Below are positions 14,901 to 27,100 of a DNA stretch of 64,000 nt, one piece after another. The DNA is taken from NCBI GenBank assembly GCA_018873245.2, contig JAEMBT020000003.1, positions 6,095,843 through 6,159,842 on the forward strand, read 5' to 3'. Origin of the DNA: Archegozetes longisetosus. Lineage: Eukaryota > Arthropoda > Arachnida > Sarcoptiformes > Trhypochthoniidae. The notes beneath the pieces are model-generated. The model searched no databases. It saw only the letters and a program-made list of their open reading frames with translations, and had not been told where the DNA came from. The position numbers were made by a program, and so were the translations under genes. Position 1 is the stretch's first letter; each line of letters begins with the position of its first letter.

Positions 14901-17194
14901 ATGAATAAGAATTATGAAAAACGACTGTTGAGGACATTAAACGGACAGCAAAACAATGACTTCGTAAATACTAGTACTTGTCAAATATTGGATTCGGTGA
15001 GTAATAGCTTATGTTTCTAATAATTGTAATTAACTAATTAATTGATTGCTTGTTTTAGCCATCGAATCGAAGCACATATGAGTCGCCAATAATAAGTTGT
15101 ACTCAAGAACGATATAGTGATCGATACACTCCTATTCGCGAGTCTCCCAATTGGGACATTAGATTCACTTTAATTCAAGTATGTCTTCATCATTTTATTA
15201 TTCATCTTTTCAATTGCCCAACTCTTTCTCTTGACCCTATCTATCATTTGTTTGATCAACAGAAATGCCACTAATATTCAGTTCATTTTGTCCATTCATT
15301 CATTTATTTTATTAATTTTGATGCAATTCTTATGTTTCTAATCAAATAGATTGATGTGTTTTTATTTTTTTAATAGATTAAAATTAACCGAAATAAAAGT
15401 CAGTTAATTATTTGAATTCTATTTGCAACTTCTGTTACTGAATTCCAGATAATTGTAATTCGACTCTTGAACTTTTCGAACCTTTGGTTCGGATTTTTTT
15501 TTATTTTGAAATATCAAAGCAAAGCAAGAAATAAAGGTCTAGTGTTTCACTTATCTGCTGATTAGAAGTGTTGACATTCTATAACGTTGATTCAGTTTTA
15601 ATTTCAAATTTGACTCGTATCTTATCTCTGAGAAATAGTTTAAATTTTTCAAACTGTCACAGATGCTCTAAATGCAAATATGCTTAACATTAATTTTTAA
15701 CAATTGAATCATTAACTAAATAAAGGATGGGTCGAAAACAGTTCCAACAAAGAAGACGAAAGAGTCAATATCCGATAGTAATAAAGACGGTATAGCATAT
15801 CAGTGTCTGCTCAAAAATGAATTACTCGGGGCTGGAATTGAAGATATGAAAGAACATACAGAAGAAAGAAAAATATTTCTTCCTCTTGAAAGTAAAAACT
15901 TGTTCCGCGTAAGTGTTCTATGATTTTCTCAATTTTAAGAGTTTATCCTAAGAGATTTTTATTCGATCGAATGTTTAGTATCGCGTTCGTGAAAGTGATA
16001 GTCTGAATGAGCCAACGAGTCCATATTCGTTATCACCAGTTAGTAGTAAAAGTCAGAAACTGTTACGCTCTCCACGAAAGACAGCCAGAAAAATATCTAA
16101 AATTCCATTCAAAGTACTGGACGCACCAGAACTTCAGGACGATTTCTATTTGAATTTAGTCGACTGGTCTACAACTAATATACTTAGTGTAGGTCTTGGT
16201 ACTTGTGTTTATTTATGGAGTGCCTGCACTTCGCAAGTTACAAGGCTCTGTGATCTTTCTGCTGATGGAGATTCAGTTACTTCTGTTTCATGGGCTGAGA
16301 GAGTGAGTCAAACATTTGCTCGAACTAAACTAGGTTTTTGGAAATAATCATTAATTTTGTCAACTGAAGGGTCACTTAGTTGCTGTGGGAACACATCGAG
16401 GTTTAGTTCAAGTTTGGGACGTGACGGCAAACAAGAGAATCACAACACTTGAAGGACACACTGCACGCGTGGGAGCATTGGCCTGGAATGGAGACATACT
16501 CTCTTCAGGCAGTCGTGATCGCCATATATTACAGCGTGACGTTCGCACGCCTTCTATTGTTCCAGAAAGACGTCTTGTTGGTCATCGACAAGAAGTTTGT
16601 GGTCTGAAGTGGTCGCCCGACAACCAACACTTGGCATCAGGTGGTAATGACAACCGTTTGTTTGTCTGGAATTTGAGCAGTTTAGCACCTGTTCAGACAT
16701 ACACTGAGCATTTGGCTGCTGTGAAAGCGATCGCGTGGTCTCCCCATCATCATGGGTTACTGGCCAGCGGTGGCGGAACTGCCGACAGATGTATCAGGTT
16801 TTGGAACACATTGACGGGTCAACCGATGCAATCCGTGGACACAGGTTCGCAAGTGTGTAATCTGGCCTGGTCTAAGCACGCTTCTGAACTGGTCAGCACT
16901 CATGGATATTCTCAAAATCAGATTCTCGTTTGGAAATATCCATCTCTTGTTCAAGTCGCCAAACTTACCGGGCATTCATATAGAGTCTTATATTTGGTTA
17001 GTATTCCATTCCCTTTCCAGTGATTCTTTGATTATAACATTTTCATTACTCAACTTTAGGCCATGTCTCCTGACGGAGAATCTATAGTCACAGGTGCTGG
17101 TGATGAAACACTTAGGTTTTGGAATGTTTTTAGTAAAACTCGTTCACAAAAAGAAGCTAAATCTGCATTAAATCTATTTTCTAGTATTCGATAA
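14901..17194 (+). CDS. fzr: Fizzy-related / Cdh1, APC/C co-activator
   Basis: Cdh1 activates the anaphase-promoting complex in late mitosis and G1 and recruits D-box and KEN-box substrates. Exons: 14901-14996, 15059-15178, 15726-15908, 15979-16302, 16370-16996 and 17060-17194; 494 residues, matching human FZR1 (496). The N-terminal C-box is DRYTPIR (D53-R59). The linker carries ALLKNELLG-type YQCLLKNELLGAGIE and SPRKTARKISKIPFKVLDAP, followed by seven WD40 blades from about residue 185. Those include WSACTSQVTRLCDLS, EGHTARVGALAWN, SGSRDRHILQRD, SGGNDNRLFVWN and HGYSQNQILVWKYPS. The C-terminus is FSSIR, the IR tail that docks on APC3/Cdc27. Conservation is very high, so the call is secure. 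The acceptor before 15726 has a weak pyrimidine tract. Confidence 0.97.
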
Positions 17195-17304
17195 TTATTT
17201 TGTTTTTTTAATTTGACGATAGACAGATAAATACCTAAATTATGCTCCAAATTCATTTATATAACATTTAGTTTCGATATATCATTGTAAACATTATATT
17301 GAAT

Positions 17305-17310
17305 AATAAA
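17305..17310 (+). terminator. AATAAA polyadenylation signal, fzr
   Basis: AATAAA about 110 bp after the fzr stop codon. Confidence 0.5.
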
Positions 17311-17578
17311 TTAAGTTTTAACTATAATTTCTCTTTCCTATTTCAATAGCATTATAACTAATCAATTTTTTTCTAATTCTCAACTTGTGATTCTTTAATC
17401 TCTCATATTATTCATTCATTTAATTATCAGTTTTAATTAGTTTGTAATGCTATCCGAAACTTTTATTCGTCGAGTGGCTAGCAATTGTCAGTCTTTTTCA
17501 AAACTTAGAGTACTTGTTATTTAATTCAGTGAATGCATTGCAATCATTCACAGCTCACTATTGATTCATGGATTCAAA

Positions 17579-17712
17579 TACAGTAAAAATTGTCTAACTT
17601 TGGCACGCACTTAAGTGGTTTTAAGAGACACTACAAAAGTGCCATAGATAAATATGGCTTAATAATTAATGACTTTCAAAGCCACTTAACTACATATCAA
17701 AGTTTTACTGTA
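17579..17712. mobile_element. Palindromic Tc1/mariner-type MITE candidate
   Basis: The 134 bp element begins TA-CAGTAAAA and ends TTTTACTG-TA. The inverted similarity continues inward: TTAAGTGGTTTTAAGAG on one arm pairs with TTAAGTGGCTTTGAAAG read from the other. A CAGT-type end flanked by TA on both sides is the usual look of Tc1/mariner derivatives. It has no coding capacity, so it would be non-autonomous. Confidence 0.55.
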
Positions 17713-18446
17713 TTAAATGTATAGATAAACTTTTACTTAGTTTCCCTCAATTGCTTTGTTTTCCTCAAACTATTGACTTTAAATCCTATCTTGTTTTCAA
17801 TAGCTTTTTCAAGTGTTATCATTCTAAAATATAGGACAACAAAGAACTGATCTCCTATCTAATTGAATCAATTTTCTAAAACGTTTCACATTGTTTTTAA
17901 ACTTGAGACTTCAATAGAATTGAACAGATTTGATCGTGAAGTTTGCGTACTATTTGGGATAATTTTGGGATTACTTAGAGGCCTATTGGTGTTTACAAAG
18001 AGTTATCTCGTAGTGCTGATAGTGTCACCTCGTAATAAAGTCAAGCAATTCCGCCATTTCGACACAACAAGCATTGAGTATATTCAATGAGTCAAAGCAT
18101 TGACCACATGCTCGTTCACTCCTTATTATATACTAACAGACAATAAATATTTTCAATCATTAAATTTATATAATCCATTAATGAAATCTTTCAATTTAAG
18201 GTATGTTTCTATTTATTTATTACATTGTTAGCTTTAGTTTTTATGTTTTCTTCGCTAGGCTTTTAAGTTAAGTTAAGTTTAAATCAATAGGTCTATCAAT
18301 TGATAATTGAATAGACTCTCACTAATTCATTTGTTATTAGAATCAAATGAATCAATAATTAATTGAACTGATTTGTAATATAGTTTTGATTTTGTTTAAT
18401 TAAGTTTTCAATAAATTGGTAATTAAATAATTGGATCAAATCAAAC

Positions 18447-19080
18447 ATGAACCAGGAAAAGTTGAATAAATTGTCGTCACAAGTCAGAATTGGAGGAAAG
18501 GTTGTACTCAATTCAATATTAAATCAATTCAACCGTTAACCAATTCAATCACTAATCAATTCAATTTCTTATTATTTCTTTCTTTAGGGAACTGCCAGAA
18601 GGAAGAAGAAAGTCGTTCACAGAACCGCCACAACTGATGACAAAAAGTTACAAAACTCTCTCAAGAAACTAACCGTAAATCCAATTCCAGGCATTGAAGA
18701 AGTATTGAACTAGTTTTATTGATTGAATGACTTAGCAATTGATATGATTGTTTAAATGTTTGATTTTGTTCTGATTTAAGGTGAATATGATTAAAGACGA
18801 CGGAACTGTAATTCATTTCAATAATCCGAAAGTTCAGGCATCACTTGCTGCCAACACTTTCGCCATCACAGGTCAGGCGGAAAACAAACGCATCGCTGAT
18901 ATGGTTCCCGGAATCTTGAGTCAACTCAGAGCCGAAAACTTCTCTCACTTGAAACAACTAGCAAATGTTCAAACTGTCGGCTCTGAGTTCGGGACTACAA
19001 CTATTGAGGAGGACGACGACGACGAAGTGCCGGAACTCGTCGAAAATTTTGATGAAGCGGCCAAGGTTGACGCTAATTAA
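18447..19080 (+). CDS. BTF3: Nascent polypeptide-associated complex beta subunit (BTF3)
   Basis: NAC-beta pairs with NAC-alpha at the ribosomal exit tunnel and controls targeting of nascent chains. Exons: 18447-18500, 18588-18701 and 18781-19080; 155 residues. N-terminal [18 protein letters not shown] leads into the ribosome-binding basic stretch [14 protein letters not shown]. The NAC domain follows with [20 protein letters not shown] and [13 protein letters not shown], and the acidic tail [18 protein letters not shown] is typical of the family. Phases join without shift, and the start ATG matches the short BTF3 isoform. It lies tandem with fzr and convergent with REX1BD. Confidence 0.96.
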
Positions 19081-19450
19081 TCTTTGATTTAATGATTTTT
19101 ATTTATCTTTATAAAAATGATAAATGGATAACATATTCTCTGATAGTAATAGTAAAAGACCTGTTTTTCAATTGATTGACTAACCATTGATTTAATTCTA
19201 AGCAAATAATTTACGAACAATAAAATGTTACATTTCTTTTACAATTTGTATTTGAGAGTTGGAAAAAAAACAGATGCGTTAATAAAAAATCAATGACAGA
19301 TTCATTTGTTTTATCAAATTTTGACTCGACTTTATTTCAAATTTTAATTTACAAAATACAAATTGATTATTAGAGTTTGAAAAATCGGTTCGTAGAAAAA
19401 TAATTTGCTTGGTCACAGATTACGTTGAGGCACAGCTCTAGAAGAGATTG
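19081..19450. other. Convergent 3' gap between BTF3 and REX1BD
   Basis: 370 bp between two stop codons, with no coding sequence seen. It must hold the 3' ends of both genes; one AATAAA on the + strand is at 19219. Confidence 0.6.
19219..19224 (+). terminator. AATAAA polyadenylation signal, BTF3
   Basis: AATAAA 139 bp after the BTF3 stop codon, in the gap shared with REX1BD. Confidence 0.5.
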
Positions 19451-20418
19451 CTACTTAGACAATTCTAAGTCTTCCATTTCATACCTCAAAGTCTCGATCT
19501 TGTCATTCACTAGTTCTATGATATTCGACAAGCTATTCAAACAAAAGAGATCTAATTAATAAATTGATCACTCATTTGAATAAGTAACTGACTTTTGTTT
19601 GATGAGTTTCACTTCATTCCACTTTTCGGGCAGATCCGGGTTATCGATAGCTTCTTGTTTTGCGATTTGCAATTTGGCACTTAATTCTAGTTTTATTTTT
19701 TCGTCTTCTTGTAATTTGGAAACTATGTCAGCCAGTTTTGGGCAGCCATTCGAACGAATCTCTTTCTCTATAGTTATTATTCCTTCTGAAATTCGCTTGA
19801 ATTCTTGGGTCACATCATTCACCAATTCACGAAATTTCGAAAATTGGTAATTTGGTCCCGTGTTTAAATAGATCTTGTGCCCCCTTCAGTCGCAAAATAG
19901 ATTACTTAATGTTTCAAATTGATTATGAGCTTCAAGTCTAAGCTATATTTAGCGCGTATCACTTCTTAGGCCGATATGCATAAGTGTAGACTTAGCTAAA
20001 ACTGTTTTAAACATGCAGCTCTGCAATCACTTTTAAAGTGCGTTTCACGTTTTAACACTTTAAACTATTTTAAATAGACTTTAAAATTAACTTTTCATCA
20101 TCTTATTCACCTAACCTAACCTAATTTAAATACTAAAAAACATATAGCAGCAGAAAATTATTTCTTTTAACTATATTTACATTAACTCAACGCAAAACAT
20201 GTAAATTTGAGGCTCAAAAACTGGCTCTAAAGTTAATTAAATACTAATTTAAAAGACTTACTCTTCAAATAGTTTGTAAATGTGAGCTCTTTCTTCTTGC
20301 AATAAATAGAACTTTTGGACCAAACTGGCAATCGAGTGAATTTCTTCAGACTAAAGATCGGCAAAATAGCAAATTATTGATCAATTGATAGGTATAGTCG
20401 AGAGACAAAGTATACCAT
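19451..20418 (-). CDS. REX1BD: REX1-B domain protein (REX1BD / C19orf60 homologue)
   Basis: A small, mostly helical protein of the REX1-B family, named from an algal DNA-repair gene; its animal function is poorly known. Exons in transcript order: a possible ATG-only exon 20418-20416, then 20350-20262, 19883-19593 and 19532-19451; 154 residues if the start is right. Matches to the family run in order: LVQKFYLLQEERAHIYKLFE, then GHKIYLNTGPNYQF, VNDVTQEFKRIS, LADIVSKLQEDEKIKLELSA, and a C-terminal IIELVNDKIETLRYEMEDL. The two internal joins fit the family alignment without gaps. The first coding exon is the weak point: ATG directly followed by GTATAC is phase-compatible with 20350, but I cannot exclude a start further upstream. 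Confidence 0.82.
20110..20124. repeat. Short (CCTAA)3 / (TTAGG)3 tract
   Basis: Three perfect copies of the arthropod telomere unit inside the REX1BD intron (19884-20261). This is too short to be a telomere relic with any certainty. Confidence 0.5.
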
Positions 20419-21257
20419 AATTAAAAGCCGGTTAAGTAGTTGGAGTGGAATCAGAGTAGAAAATGCGATTCTAATGGATTGTTCGCCACATCAAAAAGGC
20501 TATAACTTTTTCTTTACAAGTATTACGCAATTTGAGCCATAGCAACTAAAGGCTTAAACATGGCAACTGAGCGTTTATTCATAGCAACTCAACTTTTATT
20601 CATAGCACTCTCCAATTGAACCAATAGTTTTTCATCCTTGAAAACAGGCTTTTATGCGAACCCTGTTCAAACTTGTAAAGTGCCACAAAGTATCTATAAT
20701 CAACATGCTTGTTATATTATCCTATCTACTTCAATTCCCAGCCATTTCAATCTAAACAAATATTGAAATTTCATTTTTGTTAGTCATTCTTCTCTAATCC
20801 GTTTAACTTAAGTTATGCTACAAACAGGAAAAGAAATGTTTGACTAGTCCTTATAAATAGCAGACAATATCTCATCATATTTATACAGTCTGAAGGCTAA
20901 ACCAGACTTCTGTAGCCCTTTCCAGTCTGAGACTGTAAATCCAGTACAACGTTAGATAATTAATATTCTAAGCATCTTTAGCTCAATTGATCATATGAGA
21001 AACAAGTTTTTGGAGTTCAATACTATTTCCTGAAAGCAAACTTTCATTCCGATATCAAGATAAGATAGCTCATTTAGTTAATCCTTTTCAGACTATTTCT
21101 TAATTTTATTACAAAATGCAAAATATTTACCAAACTCATTTTAATTTAAAAACAATATACATTTGCATATCACTTAAAATATTAATTTAACAATTTTCAA
21201 CTGCTTGACTCAAGTTCTCAATACTTGTTGATTAGTATAAAACTAAAACTTTAACAA
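20419..21257. other. Intergenic region between PLAA and REX1BD
   Basis: 0.84 kb between the PLAA stop and the REX1BD start, both genes on the - strand. It should contain the REX1BD promoter and the PLAA 3' end. It carries the 21 bp tandem repeat at 20538-20610 and no supported coding sequence. Confidence 0.6.
20538..20610. repeat. 21 bp tandem repeat, about 3.5 copies
   Basis: Units begin CATAGCAACT or CATGGCAACT at 20538, 20559 and 20580, with a partial fourth at 20601. The 21 bp spacing is regular and the second half of each unit diverges. Confidence 0.65.
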
Positions 21258-23811
21258 CTATTTAATTGAGTCCAAAAGTTGTTGCGCACATTTCCCAAGC
21301 TTTTCAGGGTTTAAACAGTTTGTCAGCTTCTTAATTATTGATAAAACGTCTGCACTTTTTAACAAAGAATTCATATTTGGATCATTTTTCGCCAATGTTC
21401 CTAATGATACAAGTAATCGAAATTGAGCCTCAGGTTCATTGATTGAGTTTAAATGATTTATAATTGTTGTTAAACATTCAAACTTGAGCGCAGAATTGTA
21501 CTCTTGATCATAAAAACTGACGGCAAAATTCAAGAAAATTGTAGATAAAGCGATCTCAACGTTTTTGTTTGTTGACAAACTTTTAGATAAAGCTTTGAAA
21601 ATAATAGAGCAGTGAGTGATCGCTAGCGCTTCTCCAACTGGATATGCGAATAAGTTACACAAAGCACGAAATGCCACTATTTGGTTCGGTGTTGAATTTG
21701 CATCTGTTCCACAAACAAGTAATGTATCGATAAGTCTTATTGCGTCTTTACTGGCGCACAGTTCTTCGTTAACACGAGGCAACAAAAGGCTGACACGAAT
21801 CAAATCCAATGCCGGAAATATAAAGTCTAGAAATCAAATCAGTTAAAATCATTATCGCAATAAATAATAGATTTTTATCACTAAATAAAACCTACTTTTA
21901 GGCCATGAAAGTACAAGTTTTATCAGACGAATTTGTTCCGGCTGTACTTCTTGTGATAAATCCGATAGTCTCAAAAGAGTTTGAATATTATTCGAATCAA
22001 GACGTAATTCGGGTGGTATTTGATCGCCAAACTCTTTCAATTTTTTAGCGATACCTTCAATGTTAACGGATTCGAATTTCAGATGTTCAGTTTGAGGAAA
22101 ATATTGTGAAATAGCATTCGATTGATTTTGAGTGTTATTCAAAGAGTTGTTGGTTTGAGTTGTATAACTCGACCCACCAGTAAATGGATCGCAATTTGCT
22201 ACAGATGTTTGGGTTAGTTGCATTCCCTGAGAGTTTTTAATTATAAAGTTAGCGATTTGGTCGAGATATAGCTGACTCAAATTGTTATCATAAATGAACT
22301 GTTGAGCCACAGTCCACGGATCGTCTGTTATATTGTACGGCAATTTCAATGGCGGCACACCATCTTCCACATCGATTGAAAACACATAATCGTATTCCTT
22401 TCAAATCAAAATCAAATTTATCAAAATCGATCGATTACAATGTTTCACAAAAGACCTACTTTTCCGTTATATGTCTCCTTTTGTGAAGGATCTTTCGTCG
22501 AACCGGCGGCACCTACAACATCACCTATTTTGATCCATTGATTTTTAGTTGCATCCCAATTATGAACTGATACTTTATTTCCATCTCTAACTAGCTTCGT
22601 CTGTCCGTCTCTATTTCCGGGCAAATACAATGATTCAATAGTCGGCAGTTCATTAACTTTAATGTCTCCAATATCACTCATATGTACTGTAGATTTGGAT
22701 AGCTCTTCTTCCAAAGCCTTCTGTTCTTCAGGCTTAACCATCAAGTTGTCATCTCGTGTCAGAACATAAACTTTACCAGTGGAAGAACCGACTACTAAGT
22801 CATTATTAGAAAGTGTTGCCAAAGACCACAGAGTAGTTGCAGGCAATGGTATTGTTTGCAATTGATTCTTGTTATCTCTACGCCATACACGAACAGTTCT
22901 GTCTTCACTACAAGTCACAAATTCTAAGTCATTCATAAGACTTGTTATCGAATAAATATAGTTGTCGTGACCGTAATATTCAGCAATTGATTCTCCCTTT
23001 ATGTTCCACTCACGAATCGATGCATCGTTTGAACACGAAAGAAAATTAGTTTCGGATATCACAACAATTCCTCGGATGCAATCCGTATGTCCTTTAAATG
23101 TTGAAATACATTCGACTTTTGGCTCATAAGTCCAAAGTTTCAGATTTTTGTCAGCAGAACCTGTGATCACATAATTGCCTATGAAAGCTGTCGTCCAAAC
23201 AGCCGCTTCGTGTCCAATAAGGACGGCTTTGCATTCTCTTTGACTCCAAACACGACACGACTGATCCCAAGATCCACTTGCTATAAGACCTCTTTCGTTG
23301 TCTGCATCTAGGGAACAAACTGACCAAAGAAACAAAACAGTTGAATTGATTGAATAGACATGAAATTTGTGACATTATTTAAAACAACATAAACTAATGA
23401 AATACCAGTTCCCGAATGTTCCATAAGTTTGAATATTGGCTGCGATTTATCCAAAGTATAGCAATAAATAACTGAGTCATTACTTCCAACATAAATCAAT
23501 GTTTGGTCAATAGTATTGAGACAACAAACACTCGACACATAATTCTCAGGTCCGAAGAAATACTGGACTTCGTTGAATTGATTGCTATTGCTGTTAATAA
23601 CAGATGAAAATGGTATTAGATAAATGGAAAAGAATGGGAACTAATGATAACTGAAGACGTACGCAATTGGAAGGTAACATTTGCAGGTTTTGTCCCTGGA
23701 CCCCGTAACGAATCCTCCATTCGGTAACGATGCCACACACCGAATATCTGTTGCGTGACACTGGATACTTGTGCGAAGACCAAACGCTTTCAATTCGCTA
23801 CTATTTGACAT
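21258..23811 (-). CDS. PLAA: Phospholipase A2-activating protein (PLAA / Doa1-Ufd3)
   Basis: PLAA is a ubiquitin-binding cofactor of the AAA ATPase p97/VCP, acting in ubiquitin recycling and sorting of ubiquitylated membrane cargo. Exons in transcript order: 23811-23663, 23590-23406, 23319-22460, 22397-21896 and 21826-21258; 754 residues (human 795). An N-terminal WD40 propeller fills about residues 10-310, with GSRDKTCK, LIASGSWDQSCRVW, TGSADKNLKLW, CSNDASIREW and CSEDRTVRVW. The PFU ubiquitin-binding domain begins near residue 399 (EYDYVFSIDVEDG, then LPYNITDDPW). A PUL domain of helical repeats closes the protein from about residue 500 (FPALDLIRVSLLLPR, RLLVSLGTLAKND). A single DPFTGGS motif sits between PFU and PUL, where vertebrates have several. 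Start MSNSSELKAFGLRTS is the natural first Met. It diverges from EPS15. Confidence 0.94.
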
Positions 23812-24146
23812 ATTCTTCTGGTAACTTAATCCTGTTTCACTCTTAGTTTTAATCAACAACTCACAGTTTTACTCACGTTTAAAACCCGACAGAAAGTACA
23901 TTAACTTTGACAATGATATGCAATAATACTATATTCTCATAAACAACGTAATGAATTATAGTACGTTATTACAGTATTATCCACATTGAGACCTGACTTC
24001 ATGACCGACGTATTTTACTTCTGAAGTTTTGACATATTTCTTCGACTGAATTCATGCGCAATGCGTTCAATCATATAATTTGTTAGTGAAAAATAAATAG
24101 GAAATTAATAGTAAAAAAATATAAATATTTGATAAAGTTAATCTAA
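23812..24146. promoter_or_regulatory. Bidirectional promoter region, PLAA / EPS15
   Basis: 335 bp between divergent start codons. No TATA box is evident. A pair of near-inverted repeats around 23935-23985 (TATAGTACGTTATTACAG and nearby) was noted but no known element matches. Confidence 0.45.
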
Positions 24147-27100
24147 ATGGATAGCCCGACCACTACACAGGTCTTAACATTTGACTGATTAACTTATCCA
24201 TCACTCTTTCATTTAATTGATAACTTATTTAATTCAATCTTCCAGATCTCAGGCATTCATATCCAGACCTATGAGTCGTTGTATAAACAGGTGATCTTAA
24301 TTTGTTTATTTTTAAAGTTGATCATTTATATCTTATATTTATTTCCGAACAAATCTTTAAACATTCAAGTTGATCAATAATTAAAACAACTGTTTAATTG
24401 CTCTTTAGATCGATCCCACGTCTAGTAATTACATTAAAGCATTAGACGCAGCAAATTTTCTTAAGAAGTCAGGTCTCAGTCAATCAACTCTTGGAAAGGT
24501 TTCTCATATTATATTTACATTTTATTTATGTTTTACTCATTTCATATTCAACTCTACGAATAAGTGGTTGACATTTTAGCATTTACTCAATGGTTGACTA
24601 CTTATTTATAGAGATTGAAAGTTATCTAACGTTTGACATATGAATTGTTTAACCTAATTTTTAATGCTTTCTCAAACACTTTAATAGATTTGGGATTTAA
24701 GTGATCCGAATGGCAAAGGATTTCTCGACAAAAGATCATTGTTTGTTGCTCTCAAATTGATAGCATTAGTTCAAAATGGAAGACAACCATCTATTACAGA
24801 CTTGACTCTTAACGTCCCTCCACCTAAAATGGTACTAAATTTAGCTGTTTTTATATTCCTTCAAATAAGTTATATAATTATAAGTAAATGATTGTTTTAA
24901 AGGGCGAACAAACTGATTGGTCTTTGAGTTCAGTCGATAGGAAAAAATACACCGATCTGTTTAATTCATTGAATCCAATTGATGGGAAACTTGCGGGCAG
25001 TAAAGTGAAACCGGTTATGGTTAACTCTAAATTACCAGTCGATGTCTTGACGAGAATATGGGATTTAAGTGATATTGACCAGGACGGCTTTCTTGACTTA
25101 CAAGAATTTATTTTGGTATGAATTTTTATGTGAAAAAAATCAGAAATTATTTTAGTTTCATTAGTTATGATCGACGTGTTTAGTACACTTGAGTTAGAAC
25201 ATGGAATTTATTTGATTAAATTACAACTTTATTGCCATTGATTATGTGTGTTAATAAACATCGCAATTCATATTAATTTTGCCCACTTCCCAATCCCAGT
25301 AGTAAATGTCAAATAGCATAGAGGATCAGTTCATTTCTCGTTCAATTTGCCGGAAGTGATTTATGAGCGGAAAAAATGGGTTTTTATCGTGTGTAAATAA
25401 AACAGATAAATTCATTCAATATTTCTAAAGCACAAATTGATAGAAAATTACTCACATTTTCATTAATTCTCTCTAATACCAATAATCTTTGATGACTTCA
25501 TATTCCACTCTAATATACAATTTTTACAATCAAAAGGCAATGCATCTGATGGCCAAAGCCAATCAAAACGTTGCGATACCTTTAACATTACCACCAGAAT
25601 TATCCAATTTTAAGCGAAAAAATTCACAAGAATCGTGGTCTGCATTCGATAGTCAAATTCCTGCGACCAACCAATTGACATCTCCAACTTTAAACGCTGA
25701 CATTAGTTTCAAAAATGTGAGATAGAAAGCTTTATTTTCTAAACAAACATACAACTATTAAATCTACTGTCAGTATAATCATAATTATTTTAAACAGACT
25801 TTTAATAAAACTGGTTTAACGACATGGATAGTGAACGCATCAGATAAAGCAACATGCGACGAATTATTTCAAACGCTCGACAATGATTTTGATGGCTATG
25901 TAACGGGTGTTGATGTAAAGGACACATTAGTTCAAAGTGGTCTTCCGCAAAATGTTCTCGCACACATCTGGTTCGCTTCCTTCAAAAACAACCCTAATCA
26001 TGAAATTTTACTCAACTTTTACCTTAATTTATAGGAACTTATGTGATCTTAAAGAAAATGGTAAACTGAATTCCGAACAATTCGCTCTGGCGATGTACTT
26101 CGTAAAGCAAAAACAAAGTGGTATTGAGTTGCCATTAAGCCTAACCCCACAAATGGTTCCACCGACTTTACGTCCAAAGCCTTCTACTGGCATCGATAAC
26201 CATGCCTTAGTATGTTTGCAATTTTTACTCAAAACTTTTAATCTTTGCTCAATGTTTGAATTTAAAATTTTAAGGATTCAAATAACACTCAGTTATCGAA
26301 TACGAACGGAAATTCTAACCTATCAGCGCTTCAAACAACTGGAAATAAAGAATTAGACGGATTAACCGAAGAACTGAAGGAACTTCAAATGTAAAAAGTT
26401 TCATCTCAAATTTGATAAATACCTGTAACTAATAGGATTTTTCTAATAATTTTAGTGAAAAATTAAAACTTGAATCGGAAGTAAATCAAGATGAGGCATG
26501 TATGAAGTTGAAACAAAGCGAAATAAAAAATCTTCAAAATGAAATCGAAACATTGCATCAAATGCTCAAACAGCTCGAAACTCAGAAATCCGAGGCTAGA
26601 AAAAGAATCGACGATTTAGGGGCACAGGTATGACCTTAAAGGAATTTCCAATTACTATCGGTCTTTTAGTTTTTTGCATGATTTGCTTTAATTTTGCTTA
26701 ACCTCTGCCTCAGAGCAAATTCTTAGAGAACACTTTGCATGAATTAAATCAAACTTTAAAGGAGGAGAAAGTAAAGGTGATTGAAATGCACTTTAGTTGC
26801 ACTGATTATCATTCTATTTTCCACATCTCTCTCTATTTTCTAACTTTAAATTTCGAGTCTGTTCTCAATCACGTCTAAATAGGTCGAAAACTTGAATCAA
26901 CAATTAGACGAACAAAAATTGAAAGTTGACAGTCAGGAGAGCGAACTCTTATCTAAAAGAAAAGAACTCGAAGATTTGCGTTCAGAAGAATCTAACCTGG
27001 AATCAAAATTAGAGTCTTGTAAAAGAGAAGCCGAAACTGTTTCGAAGAACGCGGGCGACACTCAACTGGAAATAAGTCATGTTAAAACTAGACTAATGGA

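Larger units (their letters stand above)
17195..18446. other. Intergenic region between fzr and BTF3
   Basis: 1.25 kb with no supported gene. It contains the fzr polyadenylation signal near 17305, the palindromic element at 17579-17712, and presumably the BTF3 promoter just upstream of 18447. The 75-codon frame at 17863-18090 shows no domain. Confidence 0.6.
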
